A stretch of 64,000 nt of DNA from Rhodobacteraceae bacterium NBU2976 (GTDB lineage: Bacteria; Pseudomonadota; Alphaproteobacteria; Rhodobacterales; Rhodobacteraceae). The notes below the pieces were generated by a model, which was not told the DNA's origin, did not search any database, and worked only from the letters and a program-made list of their open reading frames with translations. The DNA is taken from positions 1,364,001-1,428,000 of the forward strand of contig JALPRQ010000001.1 in the NCBI GenBank assembly GCA_023630215.1, read 5' to 3'. Positions 34,618-44,032 of the stretch are shown piece by piece (the first letter of the stretch is position 1; every line of letters starts with the position of its first letter). Made by a program: the position numbers and the translations under genes.

Positions 34618-35274
34618 ATGTCGATAGAATTTCGCAACGTCAGCAAATCGTTTTGGACAGGAACGCACCGCAAGGTAATTCTTGACCAAGCCAGTTTTAA
34701 GATCGAGCTCGGACGCTCGATGGGTATTCTTGCGCCTAATGGAACGGGAAAAACCACGATTATCAATATGATGGCAGGGCTGGAAAAGCCGGACGAAGGC
34801 GAAGTGATCCGCAGATCTCGTGTCTCCTTCCCGTTGGGATTCAGCGGCGGGATCAGCGCTAAACACACAGCTGTGGAAAATTCACGCTATATCGCGCGGG
34901 TCTATGGTCTTGATCCCGACTATGTCGAAGCATTCTGTCGCTATTTGGCGGACGTAAAAGAATATTTCGAAATGCCGCTAAATACCTATTCGTCTGGGAT
35001 GCGGTCACGGTTTACCTTTTCCCTGCTTCTGGCATTGGATTTCGACATTTACCTGATAGACGAAGGGATGCCGGGAACCACCGACGTTGAGTTTAATCGA
35101 AAGGCCGGTAATATTCTAACCGAACGGCTGAAGCGGTCGACCGTGGTGATCGTGTCGCACAACCCGTCGGTGATAGAGAAACATTGTTCATCCGCCGCGG
35201 TATTACGGGATGGGCGCCTTCATATTTTCAATAGCCTGCAAGCCGCAAAGAAGATGTATAATTATGACCATTGA
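34618..35274 (+). CDS. kpsT: Capsule/polysaccharide ABC exporter ATP-binding protein, KpsT-like
   Basis: The 218-residue ATPase has Walker A LAPNGTGKTT near residues 39-48, a signature with the KpsT-specific form YSSGMRSRF near 124, Walker B DIYLIDEG near 140, and an H-loop VSHNP near 179. KpsT powers export of group 2 capsule or related lipid-linked polysaccharides, together with KpsM and KpsE. Here the gene is followed by kpsE (11-bp overlap) and kdsA. The membrane-channel gene kpsM is not adjacent, which is unusual. Confidence 0.92.
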   Translation: MSIEFRNVSKSFWTGTHRKVILDQASFKIELGRSMGILAPNGTGKTTIINMMAGLEKPDEGEVIRRSRVSFPLGFSGGISAKHTAVENSRYIARVYGLDPDYVEAFCRYLADVKEYFEMPLNTYSSGMRSRFTFSLLLALDFDIYLIDEGMPGTTDVEFNRKAGNILTERLKRSTVVIVSHNPSVIEKHCSSAAVLRDGRLHIFNSLQAAKKMYNYDH

Positions 35275-36655
35275 CGATCAATCCAACGCGACCGACGAGA
35301 ATGCGGACGACGACCGTCCGAAAGCCTATTACCGCAAGGCTCGTCGTAAAGCGCGTCGCTTGGGGATCGAGGCTGAAACGGATCAAGATGCGGCTCGTAT
35401 CCTCGAAGCACAGGGGATAGACGTGATGAATGACGATGTGTCGTTGATTGACGTACAACCCGAAATGCTGATGGAAACAGGCGGCGGGCAAACGATCAAC
35501 GAAGCGCAGCGTCTGGCGGCCATTCACGAAATACAGCGCAATTTGGTTAAGCGGCGTCGATTTCGGCTTTTCCTGCTTGTTTTGCGACTTCTGTTCTTTG
35601 TTGCGTTGCCCACTGGAATGGTTGGATATTACTATTACAACGTCGCGACTGATATGTATGAAACCTACGCCGAATTCATCATTCAGAAGAACGAGGCCCA
35701 AGGTTCACTGGGGTTGGGCGGGTTGCTGGCGGGAACCGGTTTTGCCAAGTCCGAAGACTCGATTGTTGTGCAGGGCTATCTGACCTCGCGAGAGGCGATG
35801 GCGCGCCTTGATCAGGAACATGGGTATCGGGCGCATTTCCAGAGCGAAGAGATTGATGAATATCAACGCCTCCCTGCGAATGCCAGTCTGGAAGAGACCT
35901 TCGATTTTTATAGTAAGCATGTAAAGGTCAGCTATGACCCTTCCGAAGGTGTGATCCGACTGGAGGTGATCGCTGCCACACCCGAAGCCTCGCAAATCTT
36001 TGCCGAAGCCTTGATCGGATATGCTGAGGAGAGGGTCGATGAGCTGTCAGAACGGGTGCGCAACGATCAGATGCGCGGGACTCTGGATGCATATGAGAAT
36101 GCTGAACTGGAAATGTATGCCGCTCAACAAGTGGTACTCGACCTTCAGGAACAGCGCGGCATCCTTAGCGCCGACGCCGAAGTGGCCTCTCAGATGTCGA
36201 TCATCAACCAACTGGAATTGCAAATCGAAGAGAAGCGACAGTCACTCGGGGCATTGCTTGATAATGAAAGCCCAAATCCCATCCGTGTCGGTGTCTTGGA
36301 GAACGAGATCGAACGCATGGAACAACGTGTCACAGAATTGCGCGATCAACTGACCAAATCGACAGATAATGCCGTGTCACTTGCAAAAATCTCGGCCGAA
36401 CTGCAGATTGCCGAAGCCAATTTGTTAACCCGCCAAACCATGTTGCAACAGGCCCTGCAACAGGTCGAATTTGCCCGTATTGAAGCCAACCGGCAGGTTC
36501 GATATCTAAGCCTAGGTGTGGCACCAATAGCACCCGATGTTCCCAGTTTCCCAAGGCGATTTGAAAATACCATGCTGGCATTCATTGTTTTTTTCCTGAT
36601 CTACATCATGGCGTCGCTTACGGTGTCGATCCTTCGTGAACAGGTAAGTGTATGA
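35264..36655 (+). CDS. kpsE: Polysaccharide export inner-membrane protein, KpsE-like
   Basis: The 463-residue protein has a cytoplasmic N-terminal extension of about 100 residues (acidic, then Lys/Arg-rich), a first membrane helix near residues 102-128, a long periplasmic coiled-coil (about 130-415), and a second membrane helix near the C-terminus (about 432-456). This is the KpsE/Wza-partner (PCP) plan, forming the periplasmic link between the inner-membrane exporter and the outer-membrane channel. Typical KpsE is about 380 residues, so the N-terminal extension is extra. It overlaps kpsT by 11 bases and kdsA by 4 (ATGA). Confidence 0.88.
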   Translation: MTIDDQSNATDENADDDRPKAYYRKARRKARRLGIEAETDQDAARILEAQGIDVMNDDVSLIDVQPEMLMETGGGQTINEAQRLAAIHEIQRNLVKRRRFRLFLLVLRLLFFVALPTGMVGYYYYNVATDMYETYAEFIIQKNEAQGSLGLGGLLAGTGFAKSEDSIVVQGYLTSREAMARLDQEHGYRAHFQSEEIDEYQRLPANASLEETFDFYSKHVKVSYDPSEGVIRLEVIAATPEASQIFAEALIGYAEERVDELSERVRNDQMRGTLDAYENAELEMYAAQQVVLDLQEQRGILSADAEVASQMSIINQLELQIEEKRQSLGALLDNESPNPIRVGVLENEIERMEQRVTELRDQLTKSTDNAVSLAKISAELQIAEANLLTRQTMLQQALQQVEFARIEANRQVRYLSLGVAPIAPDVPSFPRRFENTMLAFIVFFLIYIMASLTVSILREQVSV

Positions 36656-37497
36656 CACAACAAAAAACCGTTTCAGTTGGTGAACTTTCCATCGCCAATG
36701 ACAGACCTTTCACGTTGATCGCAGGTCCATGTCAGTTGGAAAGCCTGGATCATGCGATTATGATCGCTGAAACGGTTGCTGCTGCATGTGCCGACGCGGG
36801 GATCGGGTATATTTTCAAGGCAAGCTATGACAAGGCCAATCGCACCTCGCTGGGTGGCAAGAGGGGGCTGGGCATAGAGGCTGGTCTTGATATCCTTTCC
36901 GAAGTTCGCGATCGTATCGGTTGCCCGGTGCTGACGGATGTCCATACACCCGATCAATGTGCCCGCGCAGCCAAGCAAGTCGATGTCCTTCAGATCCCTG
37001 CGTTTTTGTGCCGCCAAACCGATTTGCTGCTGGCCGCCGGGGAAACCGGCGCCGCCATCAATATCAAGAAGGGACAGTTTTTGGCCCCTTGGGATATGGC
37101 CAATGTCGCAGCGAAGGTCGCGTCGACGGGTAACGAAAACATCCTTTTGTGTGAACGCGGGACAAGCTTTGGTTACAACACGCTTGTGGCCGACATGCGG
37201 TCAATCCCGATTATGTCAACAACCGGATACCCCGTTGTCATGGACGCGACCCATTCCGTTCAGCAACCCGGCGGGCAAGGCGGGTCGTCGGGGGGGCAGC
37301 GCGAATTTGCCCCGGTGATGGCACGTGCTGCGGTCTCTCTCGGGGTGGGGGCCGTGTTCTTGGAAACGCACGAAGACCCTGACAAAGCGCCTTCAGACGG
37401 ACCCAACATGATCCCGCTGCCTGCTATGCCGGAATTGATAAAAACCTTGGCGAAGTTTGATCAACTGGCCAAGCAAAACCCGTTTGTTGCTTTGTAG
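36652..37497 (+). CDS. kdsA: 3-deoxy-D-manno-octulosonate 8-phosphate synthase
   Basis: The 281-residue enzyme condenses phosphoenolpyruvate with D-arabinose 5-phosphate to make Kdo 8-phosphate for lipopolysaccharide or capsule linkers. It has IAGPCQLES near residues 23-31, KASYDKANRTS near 58-68, VLTDVH near 94-99 and DATHSVQQPGG near 200-210. The clustering with kpsT/kpsE suits Kdo-based capsule anchoring. The 4-bp overlap with kpsE shows a single operon. Absence of a metal-binding Cys in the DATHS context cannot be settled by eye. Confidence 0.95.
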   Translation: MTQQKTVSVGELSIANDRPFTLIAGPCQLESLDHAIMIAETVAAACADAGIGYIFKASYDKANRTSLGGKRGLGIEAGLDILSEVRDRIGCPVLTDVHTPDQCARAAKQVDVLQIPAFLCRQTDLLLAAGETGAAINIKKGQFLAPWDMANVAAKVASTGNENILLCERGTSFGYNTLVADMRSIPIMSTTGYPVVMDATHSVQQPGGQGGSSGGQREFAPVMARAAVSLGVGAVFLETHEDPDKAPSDGPNMIPLPAMPELIKTLAKFDQLAKQNPFVAL

Positions 37498-37558
37498 CAT
37501 TGTCGAGCGAATTTGCACTTGCGATAGGCGAGGCCTACTACTATTAAACACCGCACAC

Positions 37559-37633
37559 TGGGGTGTGGCCAAGTGGTAAGGCAACGGTTTTTGGTACCGT
37601 GTATCGTAGGTTCGAATCCTACCACCCCAGCCA
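37559..37633 (+). tRNA. tRNA-Gln (anticodon TTG)
   Basis: The 75-nt cloverleaf has acceptor stem TGGGGTG / CACCCCA, discriminator G and an encoded CCA. The anticodon stem ACGGT / ACCGT encloses loop TTTTGGT with TTG, and the T arm reads GTAGGTTCGAATCCTAC. Confidence 0.96.
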
Positions 37634-37983
37634 ACAGATTGCATTTCTGTAGTATCAAGATTTTCTATTTTTCCGTGAATTCCGGAGTATTTCAGTGCGT
37701 CCGGATACCCAGACCAAGAGCATGCCATTAATGGTGCGATTTTGCCAAAAGTCTGGAAACGACTTTTGCACATTTGACGGTTGGGCGTGTTTGAAGCTGC
37801 GGGGATCATACTGCACTGCTCCGATCAATACCCGTGCAGTTTACGGCGTACTGATCGTTACTTTCTAATGGGCGACGGATAGGGCTGGTCTGGTCAAACC
37901 CGTTATCGAAATATCATAGCTCGGGTTGCGTTTGCCCCATGAACAGGGGCAAGCGCGCGTCTCATTGAACAAGCAGGTTTGGC
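37634..37983. other. Gene-free region downstream of tRNA-Gln
   Basis: I see no gene in these 350 bases. CAAAAGTC (37746-37753) and GACTTTTG (37761-37768) form an 8-bp perfect inverted repeat with a 7-base loop and no T tract. No duplicated tRNA 3' end or integrase gene was noticed that would indicate an integration site. Confidence 0.55.
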
Positions 37984-39885
37984 TTATTCCTGAACCCAAA
38001 CCTGCATCGGGTTCGGTTCGCGATTGCACCATATATAATAGGGCACTGCGGTCAGGACCGTGTCGATTTCCGGAGCGCGTTTAGTTGCATAAAGATGGTT
38101 CGCCCATGCGTTCGCATCCTCGGCTTTTGCTGCGGCTTCGATCACTGTGATCCCACCCAGCAGGTCCGGTTTGGCTTTGGCGGTCAGTGCAGCGTTGCGT
38201 GGCAGGCGCAGGCGGTTTACGGGTTGGTCGTTGTCGTGTTGCTCGCAACAATAGACCAACGGGCCGCGACGCAGCGCCACGCGGCCAACGTCGTGGCGCA
38301 CGTCGGGATGGGCGTATAGGCGTTCGGGCCTCATTGGCAGGTCGAGGTCAACTGTATCGCCAGCTGCCCAATCGCGGGTAATTTTCAGATAGCCGCGCTC
38401 GATCATCATATCGATGGCTTCGCCGTTTACCTTGGCGGTTGCACCTTCGCTCCATGACGGGATGCGCAGGGACAGGGTGAATGGTCCGGTTCCCTCGGGC
38501 GTCAGGTCGATACGGATTTTGCCGTCCCATGGGTAGTTTGACGTTTCGCTGAGCGTCACCTGCCCACCGGCGACCGGCAGGGTGGTTTCTGCGCCGCCGT
38601 ACAGATGCACGGCGATTTCGCTGTCGGCAACGCCGTAGAAATATCCCGCCACGGATGCCACCAGTCGCGCGACGTTCATTGTGCAACAGGGGCAGAAATG
38701 CCAGGCCCAGCGGTGGTGCGAACCGTCGCTTTCCAGCTTGTTGTCATAGAAATAATGCTCGCCATCTTGGCTGAGCCCGGCCAACGAATTGTTGTAAAGC
38801 GCGAGTTCCAGAATGTCGGCATATTGACCATCTAGGTCGAGGTTCAGCATCCGCGCCGCCCAAAACACCATCGCGACAGAAGCGCAGGTTTCGGCATAAG
38901 ACGTGTCGTTCGGTAGATCGAAATCCTTGGTGAAACCTTCGTTATGTTCGGATGGGCCAAAACCACCGGTTACATACATCCGGCGTTCGGTGACGTCGCG
39001 CCAGAGCGCCTCGCACGCGGCTTTCAGCGCGGCGTCGTTATGTTCGGCAGCAAGGTCCGCCATGGCGGCATACATATACATCGCGCGCACGGCGTGGCCG
39101 ACGACTTTGGTTTGCTGGCGCACCGGCAAATGAGCCTGCGAATATTCGTGCCCGGCAAAACTATAGGCGGCGGGGTCCTGACCGCGCTCGCGCGCTTCGA
39201 TGTCGAAATAATGCTCGACGCCGTCGGTATTGCCACGCTCGTCGATGAAATACGTCGCGAGGTCGAGGTATTTGCGTTTACCCGTCGCGTGCCATGCGCG
39301 CACCAGCGCCAGTTCGATTTCCTGATGGCCGGGATAGCCGCGTTTTTGTCCGGGATTGGGGCCGAAGGTTGCGGCAATATGGTCGCAAAAACGCTCCATA
39401 ATCTTTAGGAATCTGTCCTTGCCGGTCGCCTGATAATAGGCCACTGCGCCCTCCAACAGGTGACCCGCATTATACATTTCGTGGTTGTCGCGAATGTTGG
39501 TCCAGCGGTTTTCCGGCTCGCGCTGTAAATACCAGCAGTTTAGATAGCCATCATCGGCCTGTGCTTTGGCCAGATCATCAACCATTGCGTCGATCTCGGC
39601 CTCGACATCCGGATCGCGGCGGTGGGAGAGGGCGTAGGACGCGGCCTCGATCCATTTGCCGATATCGCTGTCCCAGAAGACCTGTACCGTGAACCCGTTT
39701 GGCCGACGCGGTTGTGTCAAAGGGGGCACGGGTTTTGGCAGTTTGATCGAGCCACGAATATCCGATTTTTCCAGCATTTTCAGTTGGCTGGGGATGGTGC
39801 GCGTCAGAACGGTTTCCAGCCGTTCGTGCCAGAAGTCACCGGTGATTTTGACCCGTGAAAACGGGACGGAGGCATATATACGCAT
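37984..39885 (-). CDS. GH127-family glycoside hydrolase (beta-L-arabinofuranosidase-like)
   Basis: The 633-residue protein belongs to GH127 (former DUF1680), whose characterised members remove beta-L-arabinofuranosyl or related branched sugars using a zinc-thiolate nucleophile. The WHFCPCCTMNVARL motif near residues 396-409 carries the catalytic CC pair, and the HEYSQAHLPVR motif lies near residue 251. It has no signal peptide, so it cleaves an imported oligosaccharide in the cytoplasm. It is the last gene of the ABC/isomerase/oxidoreductase operon, 25 bases after the ATPase gene. The ATG at 39885 gives the conserved N-terminus MRIYASVPFSRVKI. Confidence 0.9.
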   Translation of the reverse strand: MRIYASVPFSRVKITGDFWHERLETVLTRTIPSQLKMLEKSDIRGSIKLPKPVPPLTQPRRPNGFTVQVFWDSDIGKWIEAASYALSHRRDPDVEAEIDAMVDDLAKAQADDGYLNCWYLQREPENRWTNIRDNHEMYNAGHLLEGAVAYYQATGKDRFLKIMERFCDHIAATFGPNPGQKRGYPGHQEIELALVRAWHATGKRKYLDLATYFIDERGNTDGVEHYFDIEARERGQDPAAYSFAGHEYSQAHLPVRQQTKVVGHAVRAMYMYAAMADLAAEHNDAALKAACEALWRDVTERRMYVTGGFGPSEHNEGFTKDFDLPNDTSYAETCASVAMVFWAARMLNLDLDGQYADILELALYNNSLAGLSQDGEHYFYDNKLESDGSHHRWAWHFCPCCTMNVARLVASVAGYFYGVADSEIAVHLYGGAETTLPVAGGQVTLSETSNYPWDGKIRIDLTPEGTGPFTLSLRIPSWSEGATAKVNGEAIDMMIERGYLKITRDWAAGDTVDLDLPMRPERLYAHPDVRHDVGRVALRRGPLVYCCEQHDNDQPVNRLRLPRNAALTAKAKPDLLGGITVIEAAAKAEDANAWANHLYATKRAPEIDTVLTAVPYYIWCNREPNPMQVWVQE

Positions 39886-39910
39886 GGGAATTCTTTTCGC
39901 TTTAATCGCG

Positions 39911-40969
39911 TCAGATGGCGATGTCGGTTTTTCGATCAAACAGTTGGACGTTTTCAGGCGCGATCCGCAGGCGGGCGGTATCGCCTGTCCTGAACCGGTT
40001 GCGGCCTTGTTCGACCAGCATCAATTCGGGGTCGGTTCTGGTTGTATAATACGCCATAGAGCCCGTGCTTTCGACGGACCGGATCGCGACCTCGATCTGG
40101 CCGTCGTTGGCGTCCAGACTCAAATGTTCAGGGCGCATACCGACTGTGACGTTGCGGCCGGCTTCGGCTTTGCGTGACAGGGGAATGACGGGGGTGTTAG
40201 GCAGAGCGAGCGTGACGGAATGGCCATCTTCGCCGATCTTGCCGTCAACGAAATTCATCGCAGGGGATCCGATAAATCCGGCGACGAATTTATTCGCGGG
40301 CCTATCGTAAAGCTCCATCGGTGCCCCTTGTTGTTCGATAACGCCCTGACGCATGACCACAACATGATCAGCCATGGTCATCGCTTCGATCTGGTCATGG
40401 GTCACGTAGACCGACGTCGCGCCCAAACGGTCGTGAAGCGCGCGAACCTCGGTTCGCATATGGACACGCAGGGCAGCATCAAGGTTAGATAAGGGTTCGT
40501 CGAACAGGAACGCCTTCGGCTCGCGCACAATCGCACGGCCCATGGCGACGCGCTGGCGCTGACCACCCGACAGATCGCGCGGACGACGGTCGAGCAGGTC
40601 GGTGAGGCCAGTTACCTCGGCCACCTCGCGGGCGCGTTTCAACGCATCGGCTTTCGATACACCCTGAATGCGCAGCGAATAGGTCATATTCTCGGCCACA
40701 CTCATATGCGGGTAAAGCGCGTAGGATTGGAATACCATTGCGACGTCACGCTTGCGCGGTGGCAGGTCATTGACGATTTCGCCTTCGATTTTCAGCGTGC
40801 CAGACGTGATGGTTTCAAGGCCCGCAATCGAGCGTAGCAAAGTCGACTTGCCACAGCCGGACGGACCGACCAGCGCCACAAACTGACCCTTGGGGATTTG
40901 CACGGTCACATCGCGGAGCGCATGATATGCCCCGTAATGTTTGTCGAGGTTAAGGATTTCAATTTGCAT
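39911..40969 (-). CDS. Carbohydrate ABC importer ATP-binding protein, MalK/UgpC-like
   Basis: The 352-residue ATPase has Walker A GPSGCGKST near residues 36-44, signature LSGGQRQRVAMGRA near 133-146, Walker B AFLFDEPLSNLD near 153-164, and H-loop YVTHDQIEAMTMAD near 185-198. A C-terminal regulatory TOBE-like domain follows (about 240-350; MRPEHLSL). It energises the adjacent MalF/MalG-type permeases and sits after them in the operon. The ATG at 40969 gives the canonical MQIEILNLDKHYG. Confidence 0.95.
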   Translation of the reverse strand: MQIEILNLDKHYGAYHALRDVTVQIPKGQFVALVGPSGCGKSTLLRSIAGLETITSGTLKIEGEIVNDLPPRKRDVAMVFQSYALYPHMSVAENMTYSLRIQGVSKADALKRAREVAEVTGLTDLLDRRPRDLSGGQRQRVAMGRAIVREPKAFLFDEPLSNLDAALRVHMRTEVRALHDRLGATSVYVTHDQIEAMTMADHVVVMRQGVIEQQGAPMELYDRPANKFVAGFIGSPAMNFVDGKIGEDGHSVTLALPNTPVIPLSRKAEAGRNVTVGMRPEHLSLDANDGQIEVAIRSVESTGSMAYYTTRTDPELMLVEQGRNRFRTGDTARLRIAPENVQLFDRKTDIAI

Positions 40970-40971
40970 GG

Positions 40972-41799
40972 TCACTTGAGCGCCCCCGCAGTTAGTCCAG
41001 CGACGATACGACGTTGCAGGAGGATGAAAATGGCAAGGATCGGGGTCACATACATCGCCGAATAGGCCATGATGGCGTTCCAATCCTTGGAATTTGGGCC
41101 AAGGAAGGTTTTCAGTCCGACGCTGGCAGGGGCCAGTTTCTGATCCTGAATGATGGAGGCGGAATAGATATATTCGCCAAAGGCTTGCATGAAGATCAGC
41201 AGTGCACAGACCAGAATGGCGTTGCGCGCCATCGGTAGGACGATCCAGATAAATGCCCCAATGCGCGAATTTCCGTCGACCAATCCGGCCTCCTCTAACT
41301 CGCGCGGGATGGTCATGAAGGCGGCGCGCACCAGCACCACAAAGAAGGGCATAGATTTTGCCGCCACACCCAGCACCACGGCCGTGCGCGGCCAGCCAAG
41401 CAGGCCAATCTGGTTAAAGCCGACAAACAACGGAGTCACCATGACGGAGGCTGGCAGCACCTGAAGCATCAAGACAAGGAAGAGCCCGACATCGACCCAG
41501 ATATTGCGATAGCGCGCCAACACATAGGCGCAGCCCGTGCCAAAGACGACGGTCAGGCCCGTCGCACCGAATGCGATGACCAGCGAGTTCCACATATAGC
41601 GGGGCACTTCGCGGGCTTCCCAGACGTCTGGATAGATTGAAAGATCAGGATCATTTGGCCAGAATGTCGGTGGCGAGGCGAAAATCTCGGACGGGCTTTT
41701 GATCGCGGTGATATACATCCAATAGAGCGGAAACAGATAAATCACTGAAAAGACGAACGCCGCAAGCAGCCACAGATAGGTGTGTTTGACCGGTCTCAT
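40972..41799 (-). CDS. Carbohydrate ABC importer permease, MalG-like
   Basis: The 275-residue membrane protein has six helices and the binding-protein-dependent EAA motif EEAGLVDGNSRIGAFIWIVLP near residues 168-188, which docks the ATPase. Its N-terminus lies one helix before a typical MalG pattern. It overlaps the MalF-like gene by 4 bases and is followed 2 bases on by the ATPase gene, so all are in one operon. The sugar carried is not visible. Confidence 0.93.
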   Translation of the reverse strand: MRPVKHTYLWLLAAFVFSVIYLFPLYWMYITAIKSPSEIFASPPTFWPNDPDLSIYPDVWEAREVPRYMWNSLVIAFGATGLTVVFGTGCAYVLARYRNIWVDVGLFLVLMLQVLPASVMVTPLFVGFNQIGLLGWPRTAVVLGVAAKSMPFFVVLVRAAFMTIPRELEEAGLVDGNSRIGAFIWIVLPMARNAILVCALLIFMQAFGEYIYSASIIQDQKLAPASVGLKTFLGPNSKDWNAIMAYSAMYVTPILAIFILLQRRIVAGLTAGALK

Positions 41800-42698
41800 C
41801 CGCGCACCTCGCCACGTGTGGAGCGCACATAAACAATGGCCGCCATAAAGACAAAGACCAGCATAAGCATCGAAATCGTTGCGCCGCGGGCAAAATCATA
41901 TTGCTTGAAGCTCATCTGCCACGCCCAATATTGAGTCACACTGGATGTGTTCGCAGGTCCGCCCTCGGTCATCGCGGGGAACAGATCGAACTGTTGCAGG
42001 GTGCCGATCAAGCCAAGCGCCAGAACAGCCCCGATGGTGGATCGCATCATCGGCAAGGTGATCGTGCGGAACCGTTGCCATGCGGTCGCGCCGTCAAGTT
42101 CGGCGGCCTCGTACAGATCGCGGGGGATTGCGGCCAGACCGACAGACAGCAGCAGCATATTAAACGCCAAACCCAGCCAGATGTTGGCGATAATGACCGC
42201 CCAGATGGCAAGGTCGGGATCGGATTTCCAGAACACCGGTTCGTCGATGATGCCGAGACCTTCAAGAATGGCGTTCAAGACGCCGTAATCCCCGGCAAGA
42301 ATAAAGCTCCAGATGCCGCCAACGACGAGGCCGGGCATCACCCAGGACACCAGAAACAGCCCTCGGATTGTAGAGGCACCCCAGAAATTTTGTTGAAAAA
42401 ATATCGCAAGACCAAAGCCCAGAACGAACTGTCCCGCCATGGAGCAGAATACGAACAAAGCGGTGTTTTTCATCACCAGCCAGAATTCGGGCTGAGCGAA
42501 AATATAACGGTAGTTATCAAGACCGGCCCACGGCCGAATAAAGGAGCCAAGGGTGAACATGTCCACCTCTTGAAAGCTCATCAACACATTGTAGAGCAGC
42601 GGGATACCCGCAAGCGCGAGAAGGAAAAACATCGCCAAACCGACCAGCAGGATATCGAATCCTTTGCCGTCACTTATGCTGATGAATAGGCGTTTCAC
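41796..42698 (-). CDS. Carbohydrate ABC importer permease, MalF-like
   Basis: The 300-residue membrane protein has about six helices and the EAA loop EAAELDGATAWQRFRTITLP near residues 198-217. It pairs with the MalG-like protein encoded next. The start is GTG at 42698, supported by GGAGGG 9-14 bases upstream. It begins 68 bases after the binding-protein gene. Confidence 0.93.
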   Translation of the reverse strand: MKRLFISISDGKGFDILLVGLAMFFLLALAGIPLLYNVLMSFQEVDMFTLGSFIRPWAGLDNYRYIFAQPEFWLVMKNTALFVFCSMAGQFVLGFGLAIFFQQNFWGASTIRGLFLVSWVMPGLVVGGIWSFILAGDYGVLNAILEGLGIIDEPVFWKSDPDLAIWAVIIANIWLGLAFNMLLLSVGLAAIPRDLYEAAELDGATAWQRFRTITLPMMRSTIGAVLALGLIGTLQQFDLFPAMTEGGPANTSSVTQYWAWQMSFKQYDFARGATISMLMLVFVFMAAIVYVRSTRGEVRG

Positions 42699-42766
42699 TC
42701 TTTCTGCCCTCCGCTGGTCAATCAGGCCAGTATAGACTGGCCTGATCGTTTTTAAGCGACTGTTTC

Positions 42767-43984
42767 TTAGTTCCCAAGAACAGCGTCGATTGAAGCCTGC
42801 GCTGTATCAAGCGCGTCTTGCGCGGATGCCTGACCGGTCATGGCGGATTGCATCGCATCATAGATCGCTTTCGAGATCTTGGCCCAATCGGGGTGAGGAC
42901 CGCGTGGTTGCGCGTATTTCAACTGCTCAACAAATACGGCCAATGCTTCGTCTTTACGTGCGTCGCCGGTTGATGGCAGGGCAATGTCGCTGCGCGGTGG
43001 AATGTTCGCGAATTCCGGGAACAGGCGATCGCTCTGTGCCACGAAAAACTCGATAGCTTCGAACGCTTCCTCAGGGTGTTCGGTTGTGGCAAAGATACCC
43101 CAGTTGAAGTCACCCATAGCCGACGAACGCTGACCACCAGCAACTTCGGTTGGAAGCAATGTTACGCCCCAATCAAATGTTGCATCGGCTGCCATGCGGT
43201 TCAGTTCCCACGGACCCGAAATCGCCATTGCCGCGTTTCCGGCATTGAACGTCCCGGTGGAATCCCACTGACCCTGCGAAAGAACGTCCTGCGAGGCGAG
43301 TTTTTCATCCAGAATGGTTTTCCACAATTCCAGCGCTTTCACAGCGCCCGGTCCGTTGACTTCTTCGAAGCTACCACCAGACATCTGGATCCATGGCAGG
43401 AACTGGAATGTGCCTTCTTCGTTGCCTTTGGCTGACCATGTCAAACCATAGACATTGTTTTCCGGATCATTCAGCGCACGCGCGGCTTCCAGCAATTCGT
43501 CCCAAGTTTGCGGCGGTGTGACACCAGCAGCATCCAACAGGTCTTTGTTGTAGAACAGTGCGATTGTGTTGGTGGCTTTGGGCACACCATAAAGTTTCCC
43601 GTCCCACATTGCAGACGCGAGGGGTCCTTCGTAGTAAACGCTTGTGTCGATGATGTCTGAAGCTGCGACCATTTCAGTGATGTCGAGCATTGCCCCGCGC
43701 GATGAGAACATCGCGAAGTCAGGGTTGTCCAAACAGATGATGTCCGGCGCATTGCCAGTCGCGACGGCTTTCAGCGCCTCGGGCACCAATTCGTCGAACG
43801 CAATTGCGCGGAAATCGACGACGATGTCGTCATTGGCTGCGTCAAACTCGGCGGCGAGTGTGCCGATCAAGTTATTGTCGCCATCAAGACCCCAGATCGT
43901 CAGGGTTGTTTGTGCGTGCGCCATCAGCGCACCAAGCGAGACGCTAAGGCCCGCAACTGTTCCCAGTATCATATTGAGTTTCAT
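42767..43984 (-). CDS. Sugar ABC transporter substrate-binding protein
   Basis: The 405-residue extracellular protein has a signal peptide ([20 protein letters not shown], cleavage after residue 24 near AHA) and the type 1 sugar-binding-protein fold. [19 protein letters not shown] (about residues 125-143) and MAISGPWEL (about 252-260) are the usual hallmarks. It delivers an oligosaccharide to the MalF/G-type permeases. It lies after the isomerase gene and before the permeases, the usual position for a highly expressed binding protein. Confidence 0.94.
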   Translation of the reverse strand: MKLNMILGTVAGLSVSLGALMAHAQTTLTIWGLDGDNNLIGTLAAEFDAANDDIVVDFRAIAFDELVPEALKAVATGNAPDIICLDNPDFAMFSSRGAMLDITEMVAASDIIDTSVYYEGPLASAMWDGKLYGVPKATNTIALFYNKDLLDAAGVTPPQTWDELLEAARALNDPENNVYGLTWSAKGNEEGTFQFLPWIQMSGGSFEEVNGPGAVKALELWKTILDEKLASQDVLSQGQWDSTGTFNAGNAAMAISGPWELNRMAADATFDWGVTLLPTEVAGGQRSSAMGDFNWGIFATTEHPEEAFEAIEFFVAQSDRLFPEFANIPPRSDIALPSTGDARKDEALAVFVEQLKYAQPRGPHPDWAKISKAIYDAMQSAMTGQASAQDALDTAQASIDAVLGN

Positions 43985-44032
43985 TGTCTTCCTCCTAGTT
44001 GCTTTTGATATTAGGCGGGTGTTTCCCGCTCT

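Noticed and set aside
37393-37809. Open frame across tRNA-Gln that includes VVGFEPTI-like translation
   Set aside because: Reading a tRNA gene in the reverse direction often gives such a false protein; the tRNA itself is complete.
37634-37983. Genomic island inserted at tRNA-Gln
   Set aside because: There is no duplicated tRNA 3' end and no integrase in view, so the sugar locus downstream cannot be called an integrated island on this evidence.
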